In this document: one piece after another, positions 18,983-26,234 of the stretch
Numbering within the stretch: position 1 is the stretch's first letter
Layout of the letters: each line of letters opens with the position of its first letter
Source: Microtetraspora sp. NBRC 13810
GTDB lineage: Bacteria > Actinomycetota > Actinomycetes > Streptosporangiales > Streptosporangiaceae
DNA: 64,000 bases
Direction of reading: 5' to 3'
Assembly: GCF_030268685.1 (NCBI RefSeq)
Contig: NZ_BSRQ01000002.1
Span: 186,001-250,000, forward strand
The notes under the pieces: model-generated
What the model saw: the letters and a program-made list of their open reading frames with translations, nothing else
Database searches by the model: none
What the model was told of the DNA's origin: nothing
Position numbers and translations under genes: made by a program

Positions 18983-19397
18983 TCCACACCCAAGGGCACC
19001 ATTAACACATGGTCCCGACAGCGAGAAACATCTGCTTGACCGAATGTATCCGGACCCCTCCGGAGTGCGTCTACTTCACCATTGCTCAGGAAAGAGCACG
19101 ATTAAGGAATTGAACGGAGTCGTTGATCACGCGCATATCGCGCGCAGCAAAAGACGTCCGGTGTCCCGTGCCGGTCGGAGGGGTTCCCACGGCATGCCGC
19201 ACCCGAGGACGGGCGTCCACGCGGCGGGCGCGCCCGTCCCGGGGCCGGGAGGCGGTGCGCGTCGTCCGCGGGAGGCATCGATCGAACGGTCAGCCGGCCG
19301 GGATCCGTCGGCCGGGTCAGCCTGCGGGGTCAGTCGGCGGGGTCCGTCGGCCGGGATCCGTCGGCCGGGATCCGTCGGCCGGGATCCGTCGGCGGGG
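18983..19397. other. Gap between the two DUF1702 genes
   Basis: About 415 bases with no supported gene. The half near copy 1 is relatively AT-rich and probably carries a promoter for the UnbL-UnbV-UnbU-PKSE operon. The half near copy 2 contains the short tandem repeats listed separately. Confidence 0.4.
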
Positions 19398-19414
19398 TCA
19401 GTCGGCGGTGACGT
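19291..19414. repeat. Imperfect 13-14 bp tandem repeat
   Basis: About nine degenerate units of the type CCGTCGGCCGGGAT or CAGTCGGCGGGGT run without gaps from about 19291 into the last codons of the second DUF1702 gene. Three consecutive units near 19345-19386 are identical. The array may be a replication-slippage product, or may fold into a GC-rich structure that ends transcription of copy 2. Confidence 0.7.
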
Positions 19415-20390
19415 CCGCGGACGAGAGGCGGGCGCGCACGTTGCGGCGCCACAGCTCGTACGCGGGCACCGGGCCGGACGCCCCCGCCGCCACCTCGGAG
19501 TCGTCCGCCAGCGCGACCGCGGCCTGCGGCGTCAGGTCGGCGAGCGCGCCGGCCGCGGCCTCGGTGTGCGCGGGCACGAATCCCGCGTACGCGCGGGCCT
19601 TGACCGCGAAGACGACGCCCTGCGCCAGCTCGGGCCGGTGCTCGCCGGCCTCGCGCCGCAGGACGGCCAGGCCGGCCGGCTCGCCGCCTCCGGCGAACGC
19701 GGCGGCCAGCCCCACCCCGCTCCACAGGTCGGCCTGCCGCCGCCCGGCGAACCGCCGGACCGCCGCGGCCACCTGCGGGGCCCGGCCGCCGCAGATGAAC
19801 CAGAGCGCCCGCCCGATGCCCTGGTCCACCGCCCGGAGGAAGTAGTCGGGCGACCCCTCCCACGGGTAGGGCGTGGGCGCCTCCTGCCGGTCGACCCAGC
19901 GGCCGGTGTCGAAGTAGGCGCGGTCGAAGCCGTAGCCGTCCACCGCCAGCCAGGTCATGACCGGGTAGTAGGGCGAACCCGTGAGGTCGGGCACCGCCTT
20001 CTTCCACAGCACCCGGGGCAGCCGGGCCATGGCGAACCCGATGCCGATGTAGGCGAGGAAGATGTGCGGCTGTCCCGGGCCGAGCAGCAGGTCACGGGTG
20101 CGGTGGCCGCGTCCGCCGCGCATCGCGTCCAGGACCGCGCAGGCCATCGTCGCGCCCTCGTAGGCGAACCCGCGCAGTTCCGGGGTCACGAAGTCGAGCC
20201 GCCGCTCCAGCTCCCACTGGTCGCGGGCGTCGATCCCCCACTCGAAGCCGCAGATCACCGACTGGGGGATCGCTTCGAGCCGCCCGGTCGCCGCCGTCCC
20301 CTCCACCGGGAACCCACGGCGCGCGAACGTCACATCGGCCAGCGCCGGAGCCAGTACGAGCCTGCGCAAAGATCCCAGGACGGTGGACAT
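19398..20390 (-). CDS. DUF1702 enediyne cassette protein (UnbL/E3-like), copy 2
   Basis: A 330-residue paralogue of the neighbouring DUF1702 protein. I choose ATG 20390 because GGGAGGAACG lies just before it and because the N terminus then matches copy 1; a longer frame begins at 20456. It shares LRGFAYEGATMACAVLDAMR, AYIGIGFAMARLPRVLW, LAVDGYGFDRAYFDTG and DQGIGRALWFICGG with copy 1. The extreme C terminus runs into a tandem repeat. Many enediyne clusters have one such gene, so the pair may form a heteromer or reflect subfunctionalisation. It is the first gene of the minus-strand cassette and diverges from the membrane protein genes on the right. Confidence 0.88.
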   Translation of the reverse strand: MSTVLGSLRRLVLAPALADVTFARRGFPVEGTAATGRLEAIPQSVICGFEWGIDARDQWELERRLDFVTPELRGFAYEGATMACAVLDAMRGGRGHRTRDLLLGPGQPHIFLAYIGIGFAMARLPRVLWKKAVPDLTGSPYYPVMTWLAVDGYGFDRAYFDTGRWVDRQEAPTPYPWEGSPDYFLRAVDQGIGRALWFICGGRAPQVAAAVRRFAGRRQADLWSGVGLAAAFAGGGEPAGLAVLRREAGEHRPELAQGVVFAVKARAYAGFVPAHTEAAAGALADLTPQAAVALADDSEVAAGASGPVPAYELWRRNVRARLSSADVTAD

Positions 20391-20632
20391 CGTTCCTCCC
20401 CGCTGGAGCCTGACGACCGATACGGCCATGACGCATCCATGCTCATCCGGGAACAAATCCGGCGCATCTCTCTGATTGCTGCCTCAACCGGTCTTCTGCC
20501 GGCCGTCCCAGCACGCCGGACGGACCTGAACGGAGGCGGCGGAACAAGGCATGAAAGAAGTAGCGAACCCCGCGACGGAACCCTTGGATGGGATGTGGCA
20601 CCGGGACAATGACACTGAACGGAGGCCCGCGA

Positions 20633-21199
20633 ATGGCGACAGGCACAGCGGTGACCGGCGGCGTCCAGGCCCACCTGAGGGCCCTCAACGAACGCAACCA
20701 CAATACCGGGCTCGCCATATTCCTGGTGATCGTCGTGGCCCACTGGGCCGAGCACATCGCCCAGGCGGTCCAGATCTACGCACTCGGCTGGCCGACCCCC
20801 GAAGCGCGCGGCGTACTGGGCGTCCCCTTTCCCTGGCTCGTCACCTCGGAATGGATGCACTACGGCTACGCCCTGCTGATGCTCGTCGGGTTCGTCATAC
20901 TGCGCAAGGGGTTCGTCGGCCGGTCGCGGAAATGGTGGAACATCGCGCTCGGAATTCAGATCTGGCACCATTTCGAACACCTGTTGCTGCTCATTCAGGC
21001 GCTCTCCGGAGCCAACCTCCTCGGCCGCCCGGTCCCCACGAGCATCATTCAGCTGCTCATGCCACGGGTCGAGCTGCACCTGTTCTACAACGCCATCGTG
21101 TTCACCCCGATGGTGGTGGCGATGATCCTGCACCGCCGGGCCACCGCGGTGGAACGGGCGCGCATGCGCTGCACCTGCGCCGTGGCCGCCGGGCACTAA
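20633..21199 (+). CDS. Four-helix membrane protein with intramembrane HxxEH motifs
   Basis: A 188-residue protein; ATG 20633 is preceded by GGAGG at seven bases. Four hydrophobic segments are visible. The first contains VVAHWAEHIAQ, the third IWHHFEHLLLL and the fourth begins VELHLFYN. The repeated His-x-x-Glu-His pattern inside helices suggests a metal or heme site, as in membrane di-iron or cytochrome-b-like proteins, but I do not recognise the family. It is read divergently from the DUF1702 gene, with a 240-base shared promoter region, and is followed after four bases by another membrane protein. It might take part in enediyne biosynthesis, transport or protection. Confidence 0.75.
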   Translation: MATGTAVTGGVQAHLRALNERNHNTGLAIFLVIVVAHWAEHIAQAVQIYALGWPTPEARGVLGVPFPWLVTSEWMHYGYALLMLVGFVILRKGFVGRSRKWWNIALGIQIWHHFEHLLLLIQALSGANLLGRPVPTSIIQLLMPRVELHLFYNAIVFTPMVVAMILHRRATAVERARMRCTCAVAAGH

Positions 21200-21203
21200 G
21201 CCG

Positions 21204-21644
21204 ATGGCCGGACGGCGAGGCCCCCGGGCCGTCACCGTGGTCCTCGTACTCGTGGCGGTCTACCTGCTCTACCTGGCCGTGCCCAACATCGGCCCGGCCG
21301 TGCGGGCGGCCCGCGCCGACGGCGTACCCGGCGTCTTCACCGCCCAGCAGCGGGAATGCGTCCAGCACCCCGGTCACGAGAGCTGTGTCTGGACCGGCGA
21401 CTTCCGGTCCGACGACAACAGCGTCCGCCGGACCCAGGTCGACCTCTACGGCAGCGAACGCGACTCGCTGCGCGCGGGAGAACGCACGAGGGCCTTCGAC
21501 ATCGGGCGGGACGGCCGGGTCTACGGACCCGGCGGTTCCAACGAATGGGTGATCGTCGCCCTGATGATCCTGCTGAGCGCGGGAATCCTCACGTTCACCG
21601 CGATACGCGGACCGATACGCAGACCACGCCTCGCAAACCGCTGA
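21204..21644 (+). CDS. Small two-helix membrane protein with an external cysteine pair
   Basis: A 146-residue protein starting at ATG 21204, four bases after the preceding stop. One transmembrane helix lies at about residues 10-28 (VTVVLVLVAVYLLYLAV) and another at 115-133 (WVIVALMILLSAGILTFTAI). The domain between them, probably outside the cell, has a cysteine pair (CVQHPGHESC) that could form a disulfide. No family is recognised. Tight spacing implies one operon with the HxxEH membrane protein. Confidence 0.7.
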   Translation: MAGRRGPRAVTVVLVLVAVYLLYLAVPNIGPAVRAARADGVPGVFTAQQRECVQHPGHESCVWTGDFRSDDNSVRRTQVDLYGSERDSLRAGERTRAFDIGRDGRVYGPGGSNEWVIVALMILLSAGILTFTAIRGPIRRPRLANR

Positions 21645-21649
21645 CACCC

Positions 21650-21795
21650 CCAGCCGAGCCTCACGCCCTCGCCACGCGCGGAGCGGTCAGCACAAACCGA
21701 GCGGTCACCACACCGAGCCCCGCCACGCGCGGAGCGGTTACCACGCACCGAGCCCTCGCCACACACAGAGCGGTCACCACGCACCGAGCGAAAGG
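21650..21795. repeat. Degenerate direct repeats before the 314-aa membrane protein gene
   Basis: The 159-base gap between two membrane protein genes is built of irregular copies of GAGCGGTCACCACGCACCGAG and GCCACGCGCGGAGCGGT. At least five GAGCGGT cores occur. The repeat ends directly at the AAAGGACGACCGA ribosome-site region of the next gene. Origin and role are unknown. Confidence 0.65.
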
Positions 21796-21803
21796 ACGAC
21801 CGA

Positions 21804-22748
21804 ATGACCAGCTCCGACCTCAGGGCGAAACAAGCCCCGGCCGCCTCATCTCCGGTTCCCGGACGGCGCGGCCTCGTCGTCGCCGTCAGTTTCCTCGCGG
21901 GCTTCGTGCTCACCGTGCTGTGGTCGGCCCCCTTCGTGGACCGGGTCATCGGCGACGGGATCACCAGCGCGCTCATCGGGCACGAGGCCGCGGAGGCGCC
22001 GCTCACCGGCATCCTCTCCGGGGTGGCCTTCGCCTTCGCCAGCGGTCTCGGCGGCACCTTCACCGCCTGCAACATCGCGGCCCTGGGCGCGGTGGCCCCG
22101 ATGCTCGGCGAGAAGCAGTCCGTCGGCAACCGGCTCGTCGCCGCCCTGCCGCCCCTCGGCTGGCTGGTCGCGGGGGCGGTGGCCGTCTCCGCCGCCTACG
22201 GTGTCGTCGCCGCGCTGTTCGGCACCCACATGCCGCAGTACTCCACCGCCACGGTGACCGGCGGCCTCGCCCCGCGCCTCGTCCAGTCGATGATCGTCTT
22301 CGGCGCGATCGGCCTGGTGCTGTGCTACCTCGGGCTCGCCGCGCTCAAACTGGTCAAGGATCCCCTGGAGGGGATCTCCCGGCGCTTCCCGCACGCCCGC
22401 TCGCTGCTGATGGGCCTGTTGATCGGCGCCTTCCTCATCGGCCGTCCGTTCCCGCTCTACCGGCAGCTCTTCCGCGACGTCGCCGACAGCGGCAACCCGC
22501 TGTACGGGGCCGCCGCCCTGGTCCTGCAGTCGCTCGGCAACATCGTCGTCCTCGCGGTCGTCTTCCTGCTGCTGACCGCCCTGGCCGGCGGTCGCATCCA
22601 GCGCTGGTTCGCCGCCGCGCCCGGCCGCGCCGCCGTGATCAGCGGCTCGGCCTTCCTGGTCGCCGGCGTCTTCACGTTCCTCTACTGGGACGTACGGCTC
22701 CTCGCCAGGACCGGCGTCATCTGGTACCCCGTCATCACGTGGTACTGA
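21804..22748 (+). CDS. Polytopic membrane protein, weakly CcdA/DsbD-like
   Basis: A 314-residue protein with about seven or eight transmembrane helices, starting at ATG 21804 behind GAAAGGACGACCGA. The early segment GLGGTFTACNIAALGAVAPM, with one cysteine in a helix start followed by a Pro, faintly resembles the first half-repeat of CcdA/DsbD thiol-disulfide transporters; the matching second cysteine is not obvious. The N terminus is a 25-residue hydrophilic tail. It is the third membrane protein in a row beside the enediyne cassette and is followed by a terminator. A role in electron or substrate transfer across the membrane is speculative. Confidence 0.7.
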   Translation: MTSSDLRAKQAPAASSPVPGRRGLVVAVSFLAGFVLTVLWSAPFVDRVIGDGITSALIGHEAAEAPLTGILSGVAFAFASGLGGTFTACNIAALGAVAPMLGEKQSVGNRLVAALPPLGWLVAGAVAVSAAYGVVAALFGTHMPQYSTATVTGGLAPRLVQSMIVFGAIGLVLCYLGLAALKLVKDPLEGISRRFPHARSLLMGLLIGAFLIGRPFPLYRQLFRDVADSGNPLYGAAALVLQSLGNIVVLAVVFLLLTALAGGRIQRWFAAAPGRAAVISGSAFLVAGVFTFLYWDVRLLARTGVIWYPVITWY

Positions 22749-22761
22749 CACCCGTGACGTA

Positions 22762-22793
22762 CCGCGCTCCCGCGGCCGGCCGTGGGAGCGCGG
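22762..22793 (+). terminator. GC-rich hairpin after the membrane protein operon
   Basis: CCGCGCTCCCGCGGCC is followed directly by GGCCGTGGGAGCGCGG, a near-perfect 16-bp inverted repeat with a single G-T mismatch. It starts 14 bases after the stop of the 314-residue membrane protein. There is no T-run, as is common in actinomycetes. Confidence 0.65.
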
Positions 22794-22799
22794 CGCACG

Positions 22800-22998
22800 G
22801 GTCACCTCGTTGAATTCGGCCACCGTGTCCACGGTTGTTCTGCCGAGCACGTCGCCGAGCGGGGAGACGAGCAGACCGCCACCGCCCGGCCGCAGCATCG
22901 ACACGTACAGTTCGCCGATGGCGGCCACGTGCGCCGCGGTTTCCGCGACCGTCCATTCCGGGCCGATCCGGAAAAGCCTGGCGCGAGACCGGACCGAG
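22800..22998 (-). pseudogene. Fragment of a mycothiol-dependent maleylpyruvate isomerase family gene
   Basis: About 65 codons on the minus strand read GPEWTVAETAAHVAAIGELY and later TTVDTVAEFNEVT. These are the helix-2 metal-site region and following segment of the MDMPI N-terminal (DinB-like) domain. There is no start codon in reach, and the frame runs into the neighbouring hairpin without the rest of the usual 200-250-residue protein. It is a decayed remnant at the boundary between the enediyne region and the secreted protein gene. Confidence 0.65.
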
Positions 22999-23160
22999 AG
23001 GGTGCGGGGACCGGGCCGAAGAAACGCGGGACCGGCCGGGGAACGCGGGACCGGATCGGGGGTTCGTCGGCGACGCCGGTGGCCTCCTCGTCACCGGTCG
23101 CGGGCTCGGTGTGTTTCCCGGGTGTGAGCAGTGTGTTTCCGACTCGTGGACAACCGGGCC

Positions 23161-23209
23161 TTGACACCTGTGAAATCCAGGCGCACTCTCCTCGCGGAGA
23201 GCGCTCTCC
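23161..23209 (+). promoter_or_regulatory. Promoter with LacI-family operator for the secreted discoidin protein
   Basis: TTGACA at 23161-23166 is followed after 17 bases by CACTCT as a possible -10. Immediately downstream lies GGAGAGCGCTCTCC (23196-23209), a perfect 14-bp palindrome with the central GCGC of LacI-family sugar repressors such as CebR. Its position over the transcription start would block initiation. The gene start is about 210 bases further on. No LacI-type gene is in the window. Confidence 0.6.
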
Positions 23210-23416
23210 CCGCGGCCCCTCCGCCGCGGGCATCTCCCGTCGCGAGGAGAGAACGTGCATCCAACGCGTGGTCAGAGCCGGTTCCCGGGATGCCCGGCCG
23301 CCGCAGGCGGCACCCGGTGGGCAGGCCGCACGACCGCGCGCCGGGGAGCGTTCTCCGCAGTCCGGGCCGCCTTCTCCCCGGCCCGCCCATCACCCCCCAC
23401 CCGAAAGTGACCACAG

Positions 23417-25957
23417 ATGAGACTCAGACCCATCGGGGCCGCGCTCGCCATGGTGGCGTGCATGCTGGCCGTACCGACCGCGGCGCCCGCGCACGCCGCG
23501 GACACCCTGCTCTCGCAGGGCGGAACCGCGGCGGCCTCGTCCGAGCAGAGCGCCGGCATGGCGGCCCGCTACGCCTTCGACGGCGACCCCGGCACCCGCT
23601 GGTCCAGCGCCGCCGCCGACCCGCAGTGGGTACAGGTGGACCTCGGCGCCGCGAAGGACATCAGCAGGGTCGTGCTGACCTGGGAGGCCGCCTACGCGAC
23701 CGCGTACCGGGTGCAGTCCTCGCCGGACGGGAACACCTGGACCGACCTCCGGGCCGTGACCGGCGGTGACGGCGGCGTCGACACCTGGGACGTCACCGGC
23801 AACGGCCGTTATGTCCGGATGCTCGGCGGCACCCGCGGCACCGGCTACGGCTACTCCCTGTGGGAGTTCCAGGTCTTCGGTCCCGGCGGGAGCGGCGCGG
23901 AGTGCGGCGGCGCCAACGCGGCGCTGAACAAGCCCGCCACCGCCTCCTCCGTGCAGGGCGGTTACGCGCCGGGCAACGCCTTCGACGGCAACACCGGCAC
24001 CCGCTGGTCCAGCGCCGCCGCCGACCCGCAGTGGGTGCGGGTGGACCTCGGCGCGGTGAAGGCGATCTGCAAGGTCGATCTCCGCTGGGAGACGGCCTAC
24101 GCCAGGGACTACCGGATCCAGGCGTCCCTCGACGGCGGCAGCTGGCAGGACCTCAAGGTGGTCACCGGCGGCGGTGGCGGCATCGTGTCCTACGACGTGT
24201 CCGGGGCGGGCCGCTACCTGCGCGTGTACGGCACGGCCCGCGGCACCGGCTTCGGCTACTCGCTGTGGGAGGTCGCCGTCCACACCCTGGAGAGCGAGGA
24301 CCCGCCGACCCAGCCGGGCGGTGGCGACCTCGGGCCGAACGTGAAGGTGTTCGACCCGTCGATGCCGGCCGCGACCATCCAGGCCCAGATCAACCAGATC
24401 TTCACCCAGCAGGAGTCGGCGCAGTTCGGCACCGGGCGTTACGCGCTGATGTTCAAGCCCGGCAGCTACGACGTGAACGTCAACGTCGGCTTCTACACCT
24501 CGGTCTACGGGCTCGGCCAGAACCCCGACGACGTCACCGTCCGGGGCGTGAGCGTCGACGCGGGCTGGTTCAACGGCAACGCCACCCAGAACTTCTGGCG
24601 GTCCACGGAGAACCTCTCGGTCACCCCGTACGACGGCACCAACCGGTGGGCGGTCGCCCAGGCCGCGCCGTTCCGCCGCATGCACATCCGGGGCGGCCTC
24701 AACCTCGCGCCGTCCGGGTACGGCTGGGCCAGCGGCGGCTACATCGCGGACAGCAAGATCGACGGCACGGTCGGGCCGTACTCGCAGCAGCAGTGGTACA
24801 CCCGGGACAGCTCGATCGGCGGCTGGACGAACGGCGTCTGGAACATGGTATTCTCCGGCGTCGAAGGCGCTCCCGCCAACAGCTTCCCCGAGCCCGTCTA
24901 CACGACGCTGGCCAACACCCCCTACAGCCGCGAGAAGCCGTACCTGTACATGGCGGGCAACGACTACCGGGTGTTCGTCCCCTCCGCGCGCACCAACGCC
25001 CGCGGCGCCACCTGGGCCAACGGCCCGACGCCCGGCACGTCCCTGCCGCTCAGCCAGTTCTACGTCGCCAAGCCCGGTGTGACGGCCGCCGCCCTGAACC
25101 AGGCGCTTGCCCAGGGGCTGCACCTGCTGTTCACCCCCGGCATCTACCACCTGTCCCAGACGATCAACGTGACCAGGGCGAACACCATCGTCATGGGTCT
25201 CGGCCTGGCCACGATCGTCCCGGACAACGGGGTCACCGCGATGAAGGTGGCCGACGTCGACGGGGTCAGGCTGGCGGGCTTCCTGATCGACGCGGGCACG
25301 GTCAACTCCCCGACGCTGCTGGAGATCGGGCAGCAGGGCTCGCACGTCGACCACGCCGCCAACCCCACGACGGTGCAGGACGTGTTCATCCGGATCGGCG
25401 GCCAGTTCGCGGGCAAGGCGACCACCAGCATGGTGGTGCACAGCGACGACACGGTCATCGACCACACCTGGATCTGGCGCGCCGACCACGGCGCCGGCGT
25501 CGGCTGGACCGTCAACACCGCCGACTACGGCCTGCGGGTGTACGGCAACGACGTGCTGGCCACCGGCCTGTTCGTGGAACACTTCCAGAAGTACGACGTG
25601 GAGTGGTTCGGCGAGCGCGGCCGGACGATCTTCTTCCAGAACGAGAAGGCCTACGACCCGCCCAACCAGGCCGCGTGGATGAACGGCACCACCAAGGGCT
25701 GGGCCGGCTACAAGGTCGACAACGCGGTCAACGTCCATGAGGGCTGGGGCATGGGCAGCTACTGCAACTTCACCTCGGACCCGACCATCGAGAACGAGCA
25801 CGGCTTCCAGGCCCCGGTGAAGCCCGGCGTGAAGTTCCACAGCCTCCTCGTCGTCTCCCTCGGCGGGATGGGCCGCTACAACCACGTGATCAACGACACC
25901 GGCGCCCCCGCCTTCGGCACGGCGACCATCCCCTCCAAGGTGACCTCCTACCCCTGA
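23417..25957 (+). CDS. Secreted protein with two F5/8-type C (discoidin) domains and a right-handed beta-helix
   Basis: An 846-residue protein with a Sec signal peptide (residues 1-27, cleavage likely after PAHA). Two discoidin/CBM32-like carbohydrate-binding domains follow, at about 30-155 and 165-290. They share YAFDGDPGTRWSSAAADPQW and NAFDGNTGTRWSSAAADPQW and both end in a YGYSLWE/FGYSLWE block. After a Pro/Gly linker, residues 305-846 form a pectin-lyase-like beta-helix, as in GH55-type glucanases and similar actinomycete proteins. It probably binds and cleaves an extracellular polysaccharide; the substrate is not known. A LacI-type operator upstream and a terminator downstream mark it as a single-gene unit unrelated to the clusters. 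Confidence 0.88.
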   Translation: MRLRPIGAALAMVACMLAVPTAAPAHAADTLLSQGGTAAASSEQSAGMAARYAFDGDPGTRWSSAAADPQWVQVDLGAAKDISRVVLTWEAAYATAYRVQSSPDGNTWTDLRAVTGGDGGVDTWDVTGNGRYVRMLGGTRGTGYGYSLWEFQVFGPGGSGAECGGANAALNKPATASSVQGGYAPGNAFDGNTGTRWSSAAADPQWVRVDLGAVKAICKVDLRWETAYARDYRIQASLDGGSWQDLKVVTGGGGGIVSYDVSGAGRYLRVYGTARGTGFGYSLWEVAVHTLESEDPPTQPGGGDLGPNVKVFDPSMPAATIQAQINQIFTQQESAQFGTGRYALMFKPGSYDVNVNVGFYTSVYGLGQNPDDVTVRGVSVDAGWFNGNATQNFWRSTENLSVTPYDGTNRWAVAQAAPFRRMHIRGGLNLAPSGYGWASGGYIADSKIDGTVGPYSQQQWYTRDSSIGGWTNGVWNMVFSGVEGAPANSFPEPVYTTLANTPYSREKPYLYMAGNDYRVFVPSARTNARGATWANGPTPGTSLPLSQFYVAKPGVTAAALNQALAQGLHLLFTPGIYHLSQTINVTRANTIVMGLGLATIVPDNGVTAMKVADVDGVRLAGFLIDAGTVNSPTLLEIGQQGSHVDHAANPTTVQDVFIRIGGQFAGKATTSMVVHSDDTVIDHTWIWRADHGAGVGWTVNTADYGLRVYGNDVLATGLFVEHFQKYDVEWFGERGRTIFFQNEKAYDPPNQAAWMNGTTKGWAGYKVDNAVNVHEGWGMGSYCNFTSDPTIENEHGFQAPVKPGVKFHSLLVVSLGGMGRYNHVINDTGAPAFGTATIPSKVTSYP

Positions 25958-25994
25958 CCCCACCCCGGCCTCCGGCCGCAGACCCCCGGCGACA

Positions 25995-26026
25995 CGAAAC
26001 GGCTCGCCGCCCGGCGAGCCGTTTCG
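25995..26026 (+). terminator. Hairpin terminator after the secreted protein gene
   Basis: CGAAACGGCTCGCC and its exact complement GGCGAGCCGTTTCG are separated by four bases, starting 38 bases after the stop codon. It is a strong intrinsic-type terminator. Confidence 0.8.
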
Positions 26027-26234
26027 GCAGCGCTTTCGGCCTCATATGACGTGCTCGCCCGGTGCAGGGCCGCGGCGACCTGGGCCGGAACCTCCGGCGG
26101 CCTCCGCGGCGGCCGAAGCCGTGACGAATATCATCGCGAACAGGTGTCAGATGCTCCTACCGGCGTCAACAGCGAATATGGCAACTCTGGTGTGAGGAAC
26201 GGCGTCATGTGATCCAACCTTCGGGGAGGCCGTC

